In this document: in pieces, positions 1-8,011 of the stretch
Layout of the letters: each line of letters starts with the position of its first letter
How positions within the stretch are numbered: the stretch's first letter is position 1
Assembly (NCBI GenBank): GCA_009693015.1
Contig: SHYB01000015.1
Location: 1 to 46,644 of the forward strand
DNA length: 46,644 bases
Source: Dehalococcoidia bacterium
GTDB taxonomy: Bacteria > Chloroflexota > Dehalococcoidia > SHYB01
Reading direction: 5' to 3'
The notes under the pieces: generated by a model
Database searches by the model: none
What the model saw: the letters and a program-made list of their open reading frames with translations, nothing else
What the model was told of the DNA's origin: nothing
Made by a program: the position numbers and the translations under genes

Positions 1-523
1 GGGCCGGGGATACCTGGGGGGCGCTGCGTCACGCACCGTCAGGTGAAGGGGTGGCCCTCCCGGCGCTGCAAGGGAGTGTGGGGCAAGGCCCAGCACCAGA
101 TGAGGAGCGCAGAGGGCCGCTCCCTTTATAAGCCTGCGCAGGGGAATGCCATCCCTGGCGGGCCTCCTCGATACGCCGGTCTCGCGTGTTGGCGGCGGCG
201 ATCTCTGGGGGAGCGCACGCCATCGCGGGGTAGAACGGATGTTCATATATGTAGTGTATGCGAGGGGAGGGGAAAGGTCAAGGTGCGTATGGCAGAGGGG
301 GCCATGGGGAGATGGGATGAGCAAGTGCGTTTCGTCACCGACGTTGCCCGCCGTGAGATGGAGAAGAGACATGGGTGACACGCGCTATGGGGTGTAAGCA
401 AGCAGCTTCGTCAGCGTCCGTTGTCGTGCAGAGTCCCGCAGAGCCGGGGCTCGCAATGACAAGCGCAGATGGATTGACACCCCCGATACGATCGGGGCTC
501 GCGATGACAGTGGCAAAGTGTCA
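1..523. other. Intergenic region without a recognisable gene
   Basis: No open frame here has a convincing start, family signature or normal codon use. A stem with arms at 104-109 and 118-123 is followed by CTTTAT and could be the terminator of a gene lying before the window. Two copies of a short phrase occur at 442-460 and 493-511 (GGGGCTCGCAATGACA and GGGGCTCGCGATGACA). The second directly follows a small palindrome, CCCCGAT-acg-ATCGGGG, at 481-497. These look like degenerate dispersed intergenic repeats. I see no tRNA and no convincing 6S, SRP or RNase P RNA signature. Confidence 0.4.
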
Positions 524-548
524 CGCCTGTACTGAGCCAGTACAGGCG
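524..548. repeat. Perfect inverted repeat abutting a -35 box
   Basis: CGCCTGTACTG (524-534) and CAGTACAGGCG (538-548) form an 11-bp perfect palindrome around a 3-nt spacer. It ends two bases before the TTGACG -35 box at 550, so it is well placed as an operator for the monooxygenase promoter. The short loop would also allow an RNA hairpin, but there is no T tract, which makes a terminator less likely. The regulator is unknown. Confidence 0.55.
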
Positions 549-549
549 C

Positions 550-578
550 TTGACGATCAGGCGGGGCGCGGCTAGAGT
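550..578 (+). promoter_or_regulatory. Sigma-70-type promoter of the LLM oxidoreductase gene
   Basis: TTGACG at 550-555 and TAGAGT at 573-578 are separated by exactly 17 bp. Transcription would begin near 585, about 26 nt before the chosen start codon at 611. The same TAGAGT -10 recurs at 14357. Confidence 0.7.
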
Positions 579-610
579 CGCAGCAGGTTGTGATGTCGGA
601 GGAGAATCGC

Positions 611-1567
611 ATGAGCGTGCCGGAGATTCGATTTGGGTTCGTGGGCGTGAGCGATGTGTCGCGGACGGCGGAGGTGGCGATGCGCCTGGAGGCGCTGGGG
701 TTTGATGGGATGGGGATGGGCGAGCATGTGATGCTGGGGGACCCGCCATCAGAGACGCATCTGGGGCTGCCGGTGATGGCGGCGGCGGCGGGGGCGACGC
801 GGCGCATACGGCTGGTGAGCGCGATCACGCTGCTGCCGCTGTATCACCCGGTGCTGCTGGCGAAGCTGGTGAATACGATAGACCGCATTTCGGGCGGGCG
901 GTTCACGCTGGGCATCGGCGCAGGGGGAGATTCGCCGGCGGACTTTCGCTCAATGAACGTGGCGGTGGAGGAGCGCGGCGCGCGGTGCACGGAGGCGCTG
1001 GGGCTGCTGCGTCGCTTGTGGACGGAGGAGGAGGTGACGCACGAGGGCAAGTTTTATCACTGCGACAGGGTGACGTTGCGGCCGCGCCCGGTGCAGGAGC
1101 CGCATCCGCCGGTGTGGGTGGCGGGCCGCCAGCCGGCAGCGATGCGCCGCGCGGCGAAGCTGGGAGAGGGCTGGCTGCCGTATATGTACAGCCCGGCGAA
1201 GTACCGGCAGAGCATCACGACGATCCGCGAGGCGGCGGCGAAGGAAGGCCGCGATCTGTCGAACTTTGCGTGGGGGTACGACGTGTACGTGATGATGGGG
1301 GAGACGCAGGAGGAGGCGATGCGGGCGGCGATCGCGAGCTTCGGCTATCGGAGCAGCCGCGATCCGGCGTTTATCATCCGTGATTACTGGCTGGTGGGGA
1401 CGCCGGCGCAGGTGGTGAAGGGGGTGGAGGGGATCATCGCGGCGGGGGCACGGGAGATATTCTTCACGACGCGATATGTTGGGCAGGACCCGGACCTGGA
1501 GACGGCGCGGCTGCTGGCGGCGGAGGTTTTGCCCTACTTCCGATCGAAGCCCGCCGTTAGCAGGTGA
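611..1567 (+). CDS. LLM class flavin/F420-dependent oxidoreductase
   Basis: A 318-residue protein of the bacterial luciferase-like monooxygenase superfamily (TIM barrel that binds F420 or FMN). Family features include an N-terminal strand leading to EALGFDGMGMGEHV, the conserved region ISGGRFTLGIGAG near residues 93-105, and LLRRLWTEEEVTHEGKFY near residue 135, followed by the usual RPRPVQEPHPPVWVAG strand. The substrate cannot be told from sequence. I start at 611 because GGAGGAG (598-604) lies six bases upstream; the in-frame GTG at 590 and ATG at 593 overlap that Shine-Dalgarno sequence. The gene has its own promoter and ends at a bidirectional terminator facing a convergent transporter gene. 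A second member of the superfamily lies at 42411. Confidence 0.9.
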   Translation: MSVPEIRFGFVGVSDVSRTAEVAMRLEALGFDGMGMGEHVMLGDPPSETHLGLPVMAAAAGATRRIRLVSAITLLPLYHPVLLAKLVNTIDRISGGRFTLGIGAGGDSPADFRSMNVAVEERGARCTEALGLLRRLWTEEEVTHEGKFYHCDRVTLRPRPVQEPHPPVWVAGRQPAAMRRAAKLGEGWLPYMYSPAKYRQSITTIREAAAKEGRDLSNFAWGYDVYVMMGETQEEAMRAAIASFGYRSSRDPAFIIRDYWLVGTPAQVVKGVEGIIAAGAREIFFTTRYVGQDPDLETARLLAAEVLPYFRSKPAVSR

Positions 1568-1593
1568 TGCGGTACTTGCCAGCGCAAGAAAAG

Positions 1594-1630
1594 GAAAGGG
1601 GCGCTCCGATCATATCGGAGCGCCCCTTTC
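1594..1630. terminator. Bidirectional intrinsic terminator
   Basis: A perfect 17-bp stem (1594-1610 with 1614-1630) around a CAT loop sits between the convergent oxidoreductase and binding-protein genes. The outer arms begin GAAAGGGG and end CCCCTTTC, so short A/T-rich flanks are present for both directions. Confidence 0.85.
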
Positions 1631-1651
1631 GCTAGGCAGACTTGGTGACGT

Positions 1652-3298
1652 TTAGCGTTTGGTCAGCTCATTGAGGCGGACGCTGTTCTGGCCCTTGCCC
1701 AGATCCCAATTGTCGCCGATGCCTTTCTTGAGGGCGTAAAGGTTTCCGACGTAGGCGATGGTGGGCATGTAGGCGCGGTCATAGTACTTGCGGGCGAAGT
1801 CGCGGGTGAGGCGGATATAGTCTTCAATGCTGGCGGCCTGGCCAACCTGGGTGCCAAGGGCCACGAGTTCGTTGTCCACGGCGGTACCGAACTGGTAGCC
1901 GGCGGTGAGCCCAATGCCAGGGGCGTTGTTCACCACGCGGTTGTTGAGAATGGGAATGCCGGTGACGGTGGGGACCTCAAAAGTGCGCTTGACCCACTTG
2001 TCTATGACGGCGCTGTAGGCCAGCGGTATGCGGTTGACCTTGATGCCGATCTTTTCCCAGGCGACGGAGATCGCCTCCATCATTTCCTGGCCCTCGGGCA
2101 CGCCGCCGATCTCATGAATGACCACGTTGAGCTTCAAGCCGCTTTGGCCGGCTTCGGCGAGAAGCTGCTTGGCCCTCTCCGGGTCAGCCTTGGTCACGGG
2201 GTATTTTTCGAAGGCGAGGTCGAGGGGCGAGGGGACGTACTGGACGGCGGGAGTGGCGCGGCCCGCGAGGAAGGTATCCACCAGGGCCTGGCGATCAATG
2301 GAGAGGTCGAGGGCTTGGCGCACCTTGAGGATGCCGAGGGGGTTTCCTGCGACCTCCTGGTCATGCAGACGGACGTGGAGGGTGAGCCCATCCTTTTTCT
2401 CGCGGACGACGAAGCCTGCGGTTTCGGCGGTCTTGGCGCCGGCGCGGCTGACTTCGGTCATTTCGATATCGCCGGTGCGGAGGAGGGCGAGACGGGTGGA
2501 TTCTTCGGGCACCTGCAGCAGGGTGAACTCTTTGTACTTGGGCACGCCGACGTACCAGTGCTTGTCCATGGCCTCGTAGGCGATGGTGCTGCCAGGGAGC
2601 TGCTGCTTAAACTTGTAAGGGCCGCTGGCCATGGGGGCCCTATTGAAGCCGGTCTCGCCCCTGGCTTCGAGATAGGTCTTGGGCAGGACGAACCCGATGT
2701 CCCCGTTGGAGAGCGGGCTCATGAAGTTTATGCCCATGAAGATGTCGCGGGTGTTGAGGGTCATCACCATGGTGGCGGCGTCCGGCGAGGTGAGGGAGGC
2801 GATCTTTTGTTGGAGGGGACCGCGGTCGCTGGCGATGGCTTCGGGACGGGCGAACCAGCCGAAGGTGAAAATGACGTCTTGCACTGTGACCGGAGTGCCG
2901 TCATGCCAGCGGGCGGTATCGCGGAATTTCCAGGTCCAGGTCTTGCCGTCCGGGCTCATCTGCCAGGAGGTGGCAAGGCCGCTGACGCCATCGAGCTTGC
3001 CGTCGGGGGATGCGCCGACGATGTAGTCGTACATCGGGTCGAGGAGAATGCGGACGGAGCGGCCCAGAAGCATTTCTTCTGTGCGGAAGGTGCCCACGGC
3101 GAAGCGAAGCTGGCCGATGGGCACGGGAATGGCGGTTGCCGTGGGCGGCGGCGCCGTGGTGGCGGTGGGCCGCGCAGTGGCGACGGGCGCCGTGGTGGCG
3201 GCGGGGGCGGCTTCGTCGTCGCCGCCACCGCATGCGGCGGCGACGAGGCTGACGACGATGGTCAGAAACAGCAGAACCTTGAGTTTGGATGAACGCAT
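1652..3298 (-). CDS. ABC transporter substrate-binding lipoprotein, family 5 (peptide/nickel type)
   Basis: A 548-residue SBP_bac_5 family protein, the extracytoplasmic receptor of a dipeptide/oligopeptide/nickel-type ABC importer. The N-terminus is a lipoprotein signal (MRSSKLK, hydrophobic stretch, then lipobox VAAAC with Cys23), followed by an Ala/Thr/Pro-rich linker to about residue 60. The mature part has the family hallmark LATSWQMSPDGKTWTWKF with WHDGTPVTVQDVIF. TAGGAGGAAATC stands just before the ATG, a strong ribosome site that fixes the start. No permease or ATPase gene is adjacent, so this is an orphan receptor within the window; its partners may lie elsewhere. The ligand is unknown. 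Confidence 0.93.
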   Translation of the reverse strand: MRSSKLKVLLFLTIVVSLVAAACGGGDDEAAPAATTAPVATARPTATTAPPPTATAIPVPIGQLRFAVGTFRTEEMLLGRSVRILLDPMYDYIVGASPDGKLDGVSGLATSWQMSPDGKTWTWKFRDTARWHDGTPVTVQDVIFTFGWFARPEAIASDRGPLQQKIASLTSPDAATMVMTLNTRDIFMGINFMSPLSNGDIGFVLPKTYLEARGETGFNRAPMASGPYKFKQQLPGSTIAYEAMDKHWYVGVPKYKEFTLLQVPEESTRLALLRTGDIEMTEVSRAGAKTAETAGFVVREKKDGLTLHVRLHDQEVAGNPLGILKVRQALDLSIDRQALVDTFLAGRATPAVQYVPSPLDLAFEKYPVTKADPERAKQLLAEAGQSGLKLNVVIHEIGGVPEGQEMMEAISVAWEKIGIKVNRIPLAYSAVIDKWVKRTFEVPTVTGIPILNNRVVNNAPGIGLTAGYQFGTAVDNELVALGTQVGQAASIEDYIRLTRDFARKYYDRAYMPTIAYVGNLYALKKGIGDNWDLGKGQNSVRLNELTKR

Positions 3299-3430
3299 GA
3301 TTTCCTCCTAGAATATGGGCGGAAACAGCCCTGCGATCCACCGATGGACCTATAATGATAGGCGTGGTGAGTGGTGAGGGGTAGGATACCACGACAGGGC
3401 AACTGGGGCATCCCGTCGCGCCGCGTCCCC

Positions 3431-3500
3431 CACGCCGCCTCCCCCATCGATACCCCCCGCCCCGCGGCGATTATTCGTGGGCCTGCCAGTTATTCACCCC
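3431..3500 (-). repeat. Dispersed repeat family 1, copy A
   Basis: Read on the minus strand from 3500 this contains GGGGTGAATAACTGGCAGG followed by CCCACGAATAATCG and then a G-rich tail. It matches the copy at 15199 almost base for base over the first 28 positions. It lies between the binding-protein gene and the SDR gene. Other copies: 15199, 15848, 22625, 24985, 31293. Confidence 0.7.
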
Positions 3501-3597
3501 CACACCGCGCCTGCGTTGACCGCCTCCGGTAGAATGGACTCGCCGCGCGGCGGGATAGCTGGATTCGGGCCGCCCGCGCAGAAACAGAGGTATGGCT

Positions 3598-4353
3598 ATG
3601 CCCGCTGCACGGTTCGCCGGCAAATCGGCGATTGTCACTGGAGGAGGATCGGGGATTGGGCGCGCCGTGGCGCAGGCGCTGGCGGCGGAAGGCGCGGCGG
3701 TGACGATCGGCGATATCTCGAAGGAGATGGGCGAGGAGACGGTGGCGCTGATCGCCAAGGCGGGCGGGACGGTGCGGCTGGCGCTGGGCGACGTGACCAA
3801 GGCAGGGGACGCCCAGCGTATCGTGTCGGAGTGCGTGCGCGCCTACAGCAAGGTCAATGTGCTGTGCAACGTGGCCGGAGGGAGCAAGCCGAAGGACACG
3901 GTGGTGGAATTGCCGGAGGAGGAGTGGCGATTTTTGCTGGAGTGGAACCTCACGAGCGTGTTTCTTATGTGCAAGTACGCCATTCCGGAGATGCGTAAGG
4001 CAGGCGGCGGGGCGATCGTGAGCGTGTCGTCGGGAGCGGGGGTATCGGGCATGCCGCGCAACCCGGGGTATGTGGCGGCGAAGGGCGGGGTGATCGCGCT
4101 GACGAAGGCGCTGGCGATTGACCACGCGGGGGAGAACATTCGGGCGAACTGCGTGGCGCCGGGGGCGGTGCTGACGCCGCTGATGCGACGCAATCGCACG
4201 CCGGAGGAGATCAAGACGCTGGGAAGCTACAACCTGCTGAAGCGCCTGGGAAGGGCGGAGGAGCTGGCCCAGGCGGTCATCTATTTGGCGTCCGACGAGG
4301 CATCGTTTATCACCGGCCAGACGATTAACGTGGACGGCGGAGCGAACCGCTAG
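3598..4353 (+). CDS. SDR family NAD(P)-dependent oxidoreductase
   Basis: A 251-residue classical short-chain dehydrogenase/reductase. The Rossmann motif TGGGSGIG is near residue 15. NVAGG replaces the usual NNAG, the catalytic Ser is in SVSSGAGVSG, and Tyr/Lys are in YVAAK, so the triad looks intact. The C-terminus ends FITGQTINVDGG as in FabG-like enzymes. It probably interconverts a hydroxyl and a carbonyl in a CoA- or ring-compound pathway, but the substrate is unknown. The second ATG (3598) is chosen over 3592 because AGAGG at 3586-3590 then has a 7-nt spacing. It opens a long co-directional catabolic run; a SnoaL-like gene follows after 24 nt. Confidence 0.92.
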   Translation: MPAARFAGKSAIVTGGGSGIGRAVAQALAAEGAAVTIGDISKEMGEETVALIAKAGGTVRLALGDVTKAGDAQRIVSECVRAYSKVNVLCNVAGGSKPKDTVVELPEEEWRFLLEWNLTSVFLMCKYAIPEMRKAGGGAIVSVSSGAGVSGMPRNPGYVAAKGGVIALTKALAIDHAGENIRANCVAPGAVLTPLMRRNRTPEEIKTLGSYNLLKRLGRAEELAQAVIYLASDEASFITGQTINVDGGANR

Positions 4354-4377
4354 CCCGCAGACGAAGGGAGCATCGCC

Positions 4378-4980
4378 ATGCCCGTGTCCGAGCAGAACCG
4401 CTTCGAGGTGATCAACAAGCGCGACGGCACGCCGCGGTCGCTGGAGGCGCGTTTGGGGCGCTTGCAGGACAAGGAGGCGATTCACGACGTGATGATGCGC
4501 TACGGCCATTACTGCGATGGGCAGGACTGGACCCGCGTGTGCGATCTGTATACCGACAACGTAGAGCGCGTGCTGACGGGCACCCTGGACGAGCGCGTGA
4601 AGGGGAAGGCCAGGCTGCTGAACCTGTACCTCAACCCGGTGCTGCCGACGAAGGACGGGAAGAAGCTGGGCGAGGCCGTCCCTGTGGGCAAGTCCAAGAC
4701 GACGGTGCGGCACATGTTCGCCTCGCCGGTTATCCGCATCGCTGCCAACGGCAAGCAGGCGTGGCTCACGTCGTACTTCTCGCTGATACGCAGCAACGAA
4801 AAGCCTGGGGGCTTTGAGCGGCACGTGCATGAGGGCTCGTATATTTTCACCTTCGTGAAACAGGGGAGGCAGTGGAAGATCAGCAAGATGGTGGTGGATA
4901 CGGAGATCGGGCACGACCCGGGCTTCCAGCCGCCGGCGAAGAAGGGCGCGGCAAAGACGAAGGCGAAGTCGCGGCGCTAG
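4378..4980 (+). CDS. SnoaL-like / NTF2-family protein
   Basis: A 200-residue protein with an NTF2-like alpha+beta fold of the SnoaL_4 type: an N-terminal helix pair with LQDKEAIHDVMMRYGHYCDG, then DLYTDNVERVLTG, and the closing strands SYIFTFVKQGRQWKISKM. Members of this fold are small hydratases, isomerases or aldolases, and some are non-catalytic. In catabolic clusters such as this they often act next to SDRs and amidohydrolases. The last 20 residues are a Lys/Ala-rich tail outside the domain. GGGAG seven bases before the ATG supports the start. The exact reaction cannot be assigned. Confidence 0.8.
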   Translation: MPVSEQNRFEVINKRDGTPRSLEARLGRLQDKEAIHDVMMRYGHYCDGQDWTRVCDLYTDNVERVLTGTLDERVKGKARLLNLYLNPVLPTKDGKKLGEAVPVGKSKTTVRHMFASPVIRIAANGKQAWLTSYFSLIRSNEKPGGFERHVHEGSYIFTFVKQGRQWKISKMVVDTEIGHDPGFQPPAKKGAAKTKAKSRR

Positions 4981-4988
4981 GGGCGGCG

Positions 4989-5405
4989 ATGCGCGCGGCG
5001 CGGTTGCACACGTGGGAGATTACGCTGGCGGAGGCCGCAGCGGTGCAGCGGGACATGGCGGAGCGGGTGTCGCAGGAGGATGGATCGAAGCTAGCGCCGA
5101 GGTACATCGCGGGGGTGGATATTTCGGGGGCGCGGCGAGGCGAAGAGGCCACGGGCGCGGTGGTGGTGGTGACGTACCCGGACATGCAGGTGGCCGAGGT
5201 GCAGACGGTGCGGACGGCGCCGCCGTTCCCCTATGTGCCGGGGTATCTATCGTTCCGGGAGATCCCGGTGCTGCTCCCCGCAAACGTGAAGCTGCAGACG
5301 TTCTCCAACGTGCTGGTGGCAGGCGCCTTCGGGTTCAAGGGCGAGGAATACTTTGAGGCCGAGGAGGTAGCGCGCGGCGATGTCAAGGTCTCCTTCGCCC
5401 GTTAG
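4989..5405 (+). pseudogene. Chimeric ORF: endonuclease V N-terminus fused to LemA C-terminus
   Basis: One 138-codon frame contains pieces of two unrelated proteins. Residues 1 to about 98 match endonuclease V (Nfi, deoxyinosine-specific): AAAVQRDMAERV, RYIAGVDIS with the first metal-ligand Asp, and FPYVPGYLSFREIPVLL with the catalytic Glu. The later ligands (the Asp of VDGHG and the distal His) are missing. From about residue 99 the sequence is the end of LemA: KLQTFSNVLVAGAFGFK then EEYFEAEE. LemA normally lies directly before htpX, and htpX does follow here, overlapping by 26 nt. The likely origin is an in-frame deletion that removed the nfi 3' half and most of lemA, or an assembly collapse. 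Neither half should be functional. Confidence 0.8.
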
Positions 5406-6338
5406 CTCGCTGAACATCTACACGGCGGTGGCGCAGAACAAGCGTCGCACCACGCTGCTTTTCGGGGTGTTTCTGCTGCTGGTGGGCTTTGCAGCGTTCG
5501 CCGTGGGGATCATCATTGGCCTGCCGGCGGCGCCAGCAGGAGCGGCGGCGGGCGCTGCGCTTGCGATTGGCATGCTGCTTGCCGTTTGGGTGTATCGCAG
5601 CGCCGACGGCATGGTGCTGGGCATCTCCGAGGCGCATGAGGTGCAGCGGCGCGAGCAACCGGAGCTGTTCCGCACCATCGAGAACCTGTGCATCGGCTCA
5701 GGGCTGCCCATGCCGCGCGTGTACGTGATTGAGGACAGCGCGCCGAACGCCTTCGCCACGGGCCGCGATCCGCAGCATGCGTCGGTAGCCATCACCACGG
5801 GGTTGCTGCAGAAGCTGAGCAAGGCGGAGATGGAAGGCGTGATGGCCCACGAGCTGAGCCACATTGGCAATTTCGACACGCGCCTGATGGTCATTACCGG
5901 GGTGCTGGTGGGGTTCATCGCGCTGATGGCGGATGCGGCGCTGCGGCTCACGTGGTACGGCGCGGGGCATCGCAACCCTATAAGGGCAAGGGCGAATCGC
6001 TGGCGCACGCGATTCTGCTGGTGCTGGCGATCGTCGGCGTAGTGCTGGCCCCGATCATCGCCAAGACGATACAACTGGCGATCTCGCGGCAGCGGGAGTA
6101 TTTGGGGGACGCATCGGGGGCGCTGCTGACGCGCTACCCGGAGGGGCTGGCGTCGGCGCTGGAGAAGATGGATGGGGACAAGGAGCCGCTGGAGGTGGCG
6201 AACAAGGCCACGGCGCACCTGTACATCGTCAACCCGCTCAAGGGACACGAGAGCGCGGTGAACAACCTCTACGCGACGCATCCGCCCATCCAGGACCGCA
6301 TCCGCCGCCTGCGGGCGATGGCGACGCCAACGGCGTAG
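5380..6338 (+). pseudogene. htpX: HtpX-like membrane zinc metalloprotease, interrupted by a frameshift
   Basis: HtpX is a membrane-embedded M48 protease for quality control of membrane proteins. The first frame (5380 on) has two N-terminal membrane segments, ENLCIGSGLPMPRVYVIED, and the zinc motif MAHELSHIGN. At about 5976-5978 the homology leaves this frame, which stops at 6042, and resumes in the frame one base back with GESLAHAILLVLAIVG, SRQREYLGDASGALLTR (third zinc-ligand region) and THPPIQDRI. Adding one C to the CCC run at 5976-5978 would restore a continuous protein of about 319 residues, so a one-base deletion or sequencing error fits. The start ATG at 5380 has GAGGAGG about ten bases upstream. 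Confidence 0.85.
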
Positions 6339-6398
6339 CGGCGGGCTGTATACTCTACGGCGCTGCAATCGGTCGGGAGGTGTGCCCTGCTGCGTGAC

Positions 6399-6740
6399 GT
6401 GGAGAGCCTGGTGGCGGGTCTGTCCGGCGCGCGCGCCCAGCGGCTGCTGGGAAATCTGACGCTGGCGCTCCAGCTGCTGCCCGAATCGCACGACGATTGT
6501 TGTCTGGCGGTGGCCGGGGGCGCAGCGTCGTGCGCGGGAGGAAGGCATCCCAAGCCGACGGCGTGGCTGGCAGGGGCAGAGGACGAGCTGGCGCGGATCG
6601 TTCGCGGCGAGATTGACGTGACCAACGCGCTGAGTCGCGGCACGGTGGAGGTGCGCGGCAACTACTATCACGCGATAGACCTTTCGCGGCTGGCGCTGGC
6701 GGCGCGGACAGGGTCGAAACCTCAGCGCGGCCAGGGATAG
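6399..6740 (+). CDS. SCP2-like sterol/lipid-binding domain protein
   Basis: A roughly 113-residue protein whose second half (AEDELARIVRGEIDVTNALS then GTVEVRGNYYHAIDLSRLA) follows the end of SCP2 sterol-carrier domains, where a short helix precedes a strand ending in G-x-V-x-V-x-G-N. The first half carries several Cys (DDCC, SCAGG), which is unusual for the fold. SCP2 domains bind acyl-CoA or sterols, and in SCP-x are joined to thiolases, so its place just before a thiolase-like gene is meaningful. GTG 6399 is the first ordinary start; GGGAGG at 6375-6380 is better spaced for CTG codons at 6387/6390. TATACT at 6349-6354 may be a -10 box. Confidence 0.5.
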   Translation: MESLVAGLSGARAQRLLGNLTLALQLLPESHDDCCLAVAGGAASCAGGRHPKPTAWLAGAEDELARIVRGEIDVTNALSRGTVEVRGNYYHAIDLSRLALAARTGSKPQRGQG

Positions 6741-6766
6741 AGGGGAGTTTGAGCAGGCGCGAAAAC

Positions 6767-8011
6767 ATGAGCACAGCCCAACATAGAGCGAACGCGTCAA
6801 AAGCATCGCGGCCACGGGTGGGTGTGGCGGGCGTGGGGCAGATCCCGTTTCGCACTCGCTATCCCGAGCATACATTTCAAGAGCTGGCGTTTGAGGTGGC
6901 GCGGGCCGCGTTGCGGGATGCGGGCATCACCACGGACGATGTGCAGGGCGCGGTGTACGGCATCTACAGCGACCTGCTGATGCGGCAGCAGTCGTCGGAC
7001 AGCCTGGTGCACGATTACCTGGGTTTGCGGGGGAAGCCGGCGCTGCGCATTTCCGCGGGGGCGTCCACGGGGGCGTTTGCCGCGAGGGCGGCGTATGCGG
7101 AGATCGCATCGGGCCTTTCGGACGTTGTGCTGCTGCTGGGCGTGCAGAAATCGGGCGACCTCATCAACCCGGAGAACCAGCACCGCGGCGAGGGCACGAT
7201 GATGTCCGAGTCCATCACCCACGACGTGAACTGGCAGCACCCGGTGACGCCGTTCCCGCCGGCGGCGTGGGGGCTTTCGCTGAACGCGCACATGGAGCGC
7301 TACGGCACGCCCACGGTGGAGCAACTGGCGAAGGCGGCGCTGAAGAACCACCGCAACGCGCGGCTGAACCCCTACGCCCAGCTCAAGCTGGACCTGACGC
7401 TGGAAGATATCTTGAACTCGCGCATCATCGCGTGGCCGACGACGATGTACGAGTGCTGCGGCTTTGCCGAATGCGCCGCAGCGATGGTGCTGGTGTCGGA
7501 GCGCGTGGCGGGGCGCATGGCGAAGCGGCCGGTGTGGATCGCAGGCGTGGGAACGAGCGTGGAGGCGGTGCTGCAAGACGGGGACGGGGAGAACTATGGG
7601 CGCGTGCCGGCGATCAGGCGCTCGGGGGAGGCGGCGTATACCATGGCGGGGGTGACGAAGCCCCGCGAGGAACTGGATGTGGCAGAGGTGCACGATATCT
7701 TCAGTGGCCTGGAGATCATGGCGTATGAAGAACTGGGGTTGTGCGCCCCTGGGGAAGGCGGCCGCCTGGTGGATGAGGGGGTGACGGAACGCACGGGGCC
7801 GCTGCCGGTGAACCCGTCAGGGGGGCGGATCGCGTGCGGGCACATCGCGGGTGTGTCGGAGATTTTCAGCCTGTGCGAGGTGACGCGGCAGCTGCGGGAG
7901 GAGGCGGGGGAGCGCCAGGTGGCGATACGCCGCGGGCGTGGGCTGGTGTCCACGGTGGGCGGGCAATCGGCGAATATCGCGGCGGCGCTGGTGCTGGAGC
8001 GGGACGCATGA
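6767..8011 (+). CDS. Thiolase-like protein without catalytic cysteine (SCP-x / Ltp2-like lipid-transfer family)
   Basis: A 414-residue thiolase-superfamily protein. It shows the N-terminal repeat (VGVAGVGQIPF, ALRDAGITTDDVQG), the region around RISAGASTGAFAARAAY where thiolases hold the nucleophile, and C-terminal EVHDIFSGLEIMAYEELG and GGRIACGHIAGVSE. Aligned with archaeal and SCP-x thiolases (C-A-T/S-G), the nucleophile position is Ala, so normal Claisen chemistry is unlikely. Ltp2-type proteins likewise lack it, pair with a DUF35 protein and act as retro-aldolases on steroid side chains. The DUF35 gene follows with a 4-nt ATGA overlap, supporting such a complex. ATG 6767 is preferred; TTG 6749 is too close to its GGGGAG. 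Confidence 0.85.
   Translation: MSTAQHRANASKASRPRVGVAGVGQIPFRTRYPEHTFQELAFEVARAALRDAGITTDDVQGAVYGIYSDLLMRQQSSDSLVHDYLGLRGKPALRISAGASTGAFAARAAYAEIASGLSDVVLLLGVQKSGDLINPENQHRGEGTMMSESITHDVNWQHPVTPFPPAAWGLSLNAHMERYGTPTVEQLAKAALKNHRNARLNPYAQLKLDLTLEDILNSRIIAWPTTMYECCGFAECAAAMVLVSERVAGRMAKRPVWIAGVGTSVEAVLQDGDGENYGRVPAIRRSGEAAYTMAGVTKPREELDVAEVHDIFSGLEIMAYEELGLCAPGEGGRLVDEGVTERTGPLPVNPSGGRIACGHIAGVSEIFSLCEVTRQLREEAGERQVAIRRGRGLVSTVGGQSANIAAALVLERDA

Noticed and set aside
1-240. Possible 6S, SRP or other structural RNA.
   Set aside because: Several short stems are present, but I found none of the conserved SRP, tmRNA or RNase P segments and no long closing stem.
2114-3292. Plus-strand open frame of 392 codons opposite the binding-protein gene.
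   Set aside because: Composition is Gly/Glu/Asp-rich, with no family motif; the minus-strand lipoprotein is unambiguous.
3490-4914. Minus-strand open frame of 474 codons opposite the SDR and SnoaL-like genes.
   Set aside because: Arg/His/Pro/Leu-rich shadow with no motif, no ribosome site, and two well-supported genes on the other strand.
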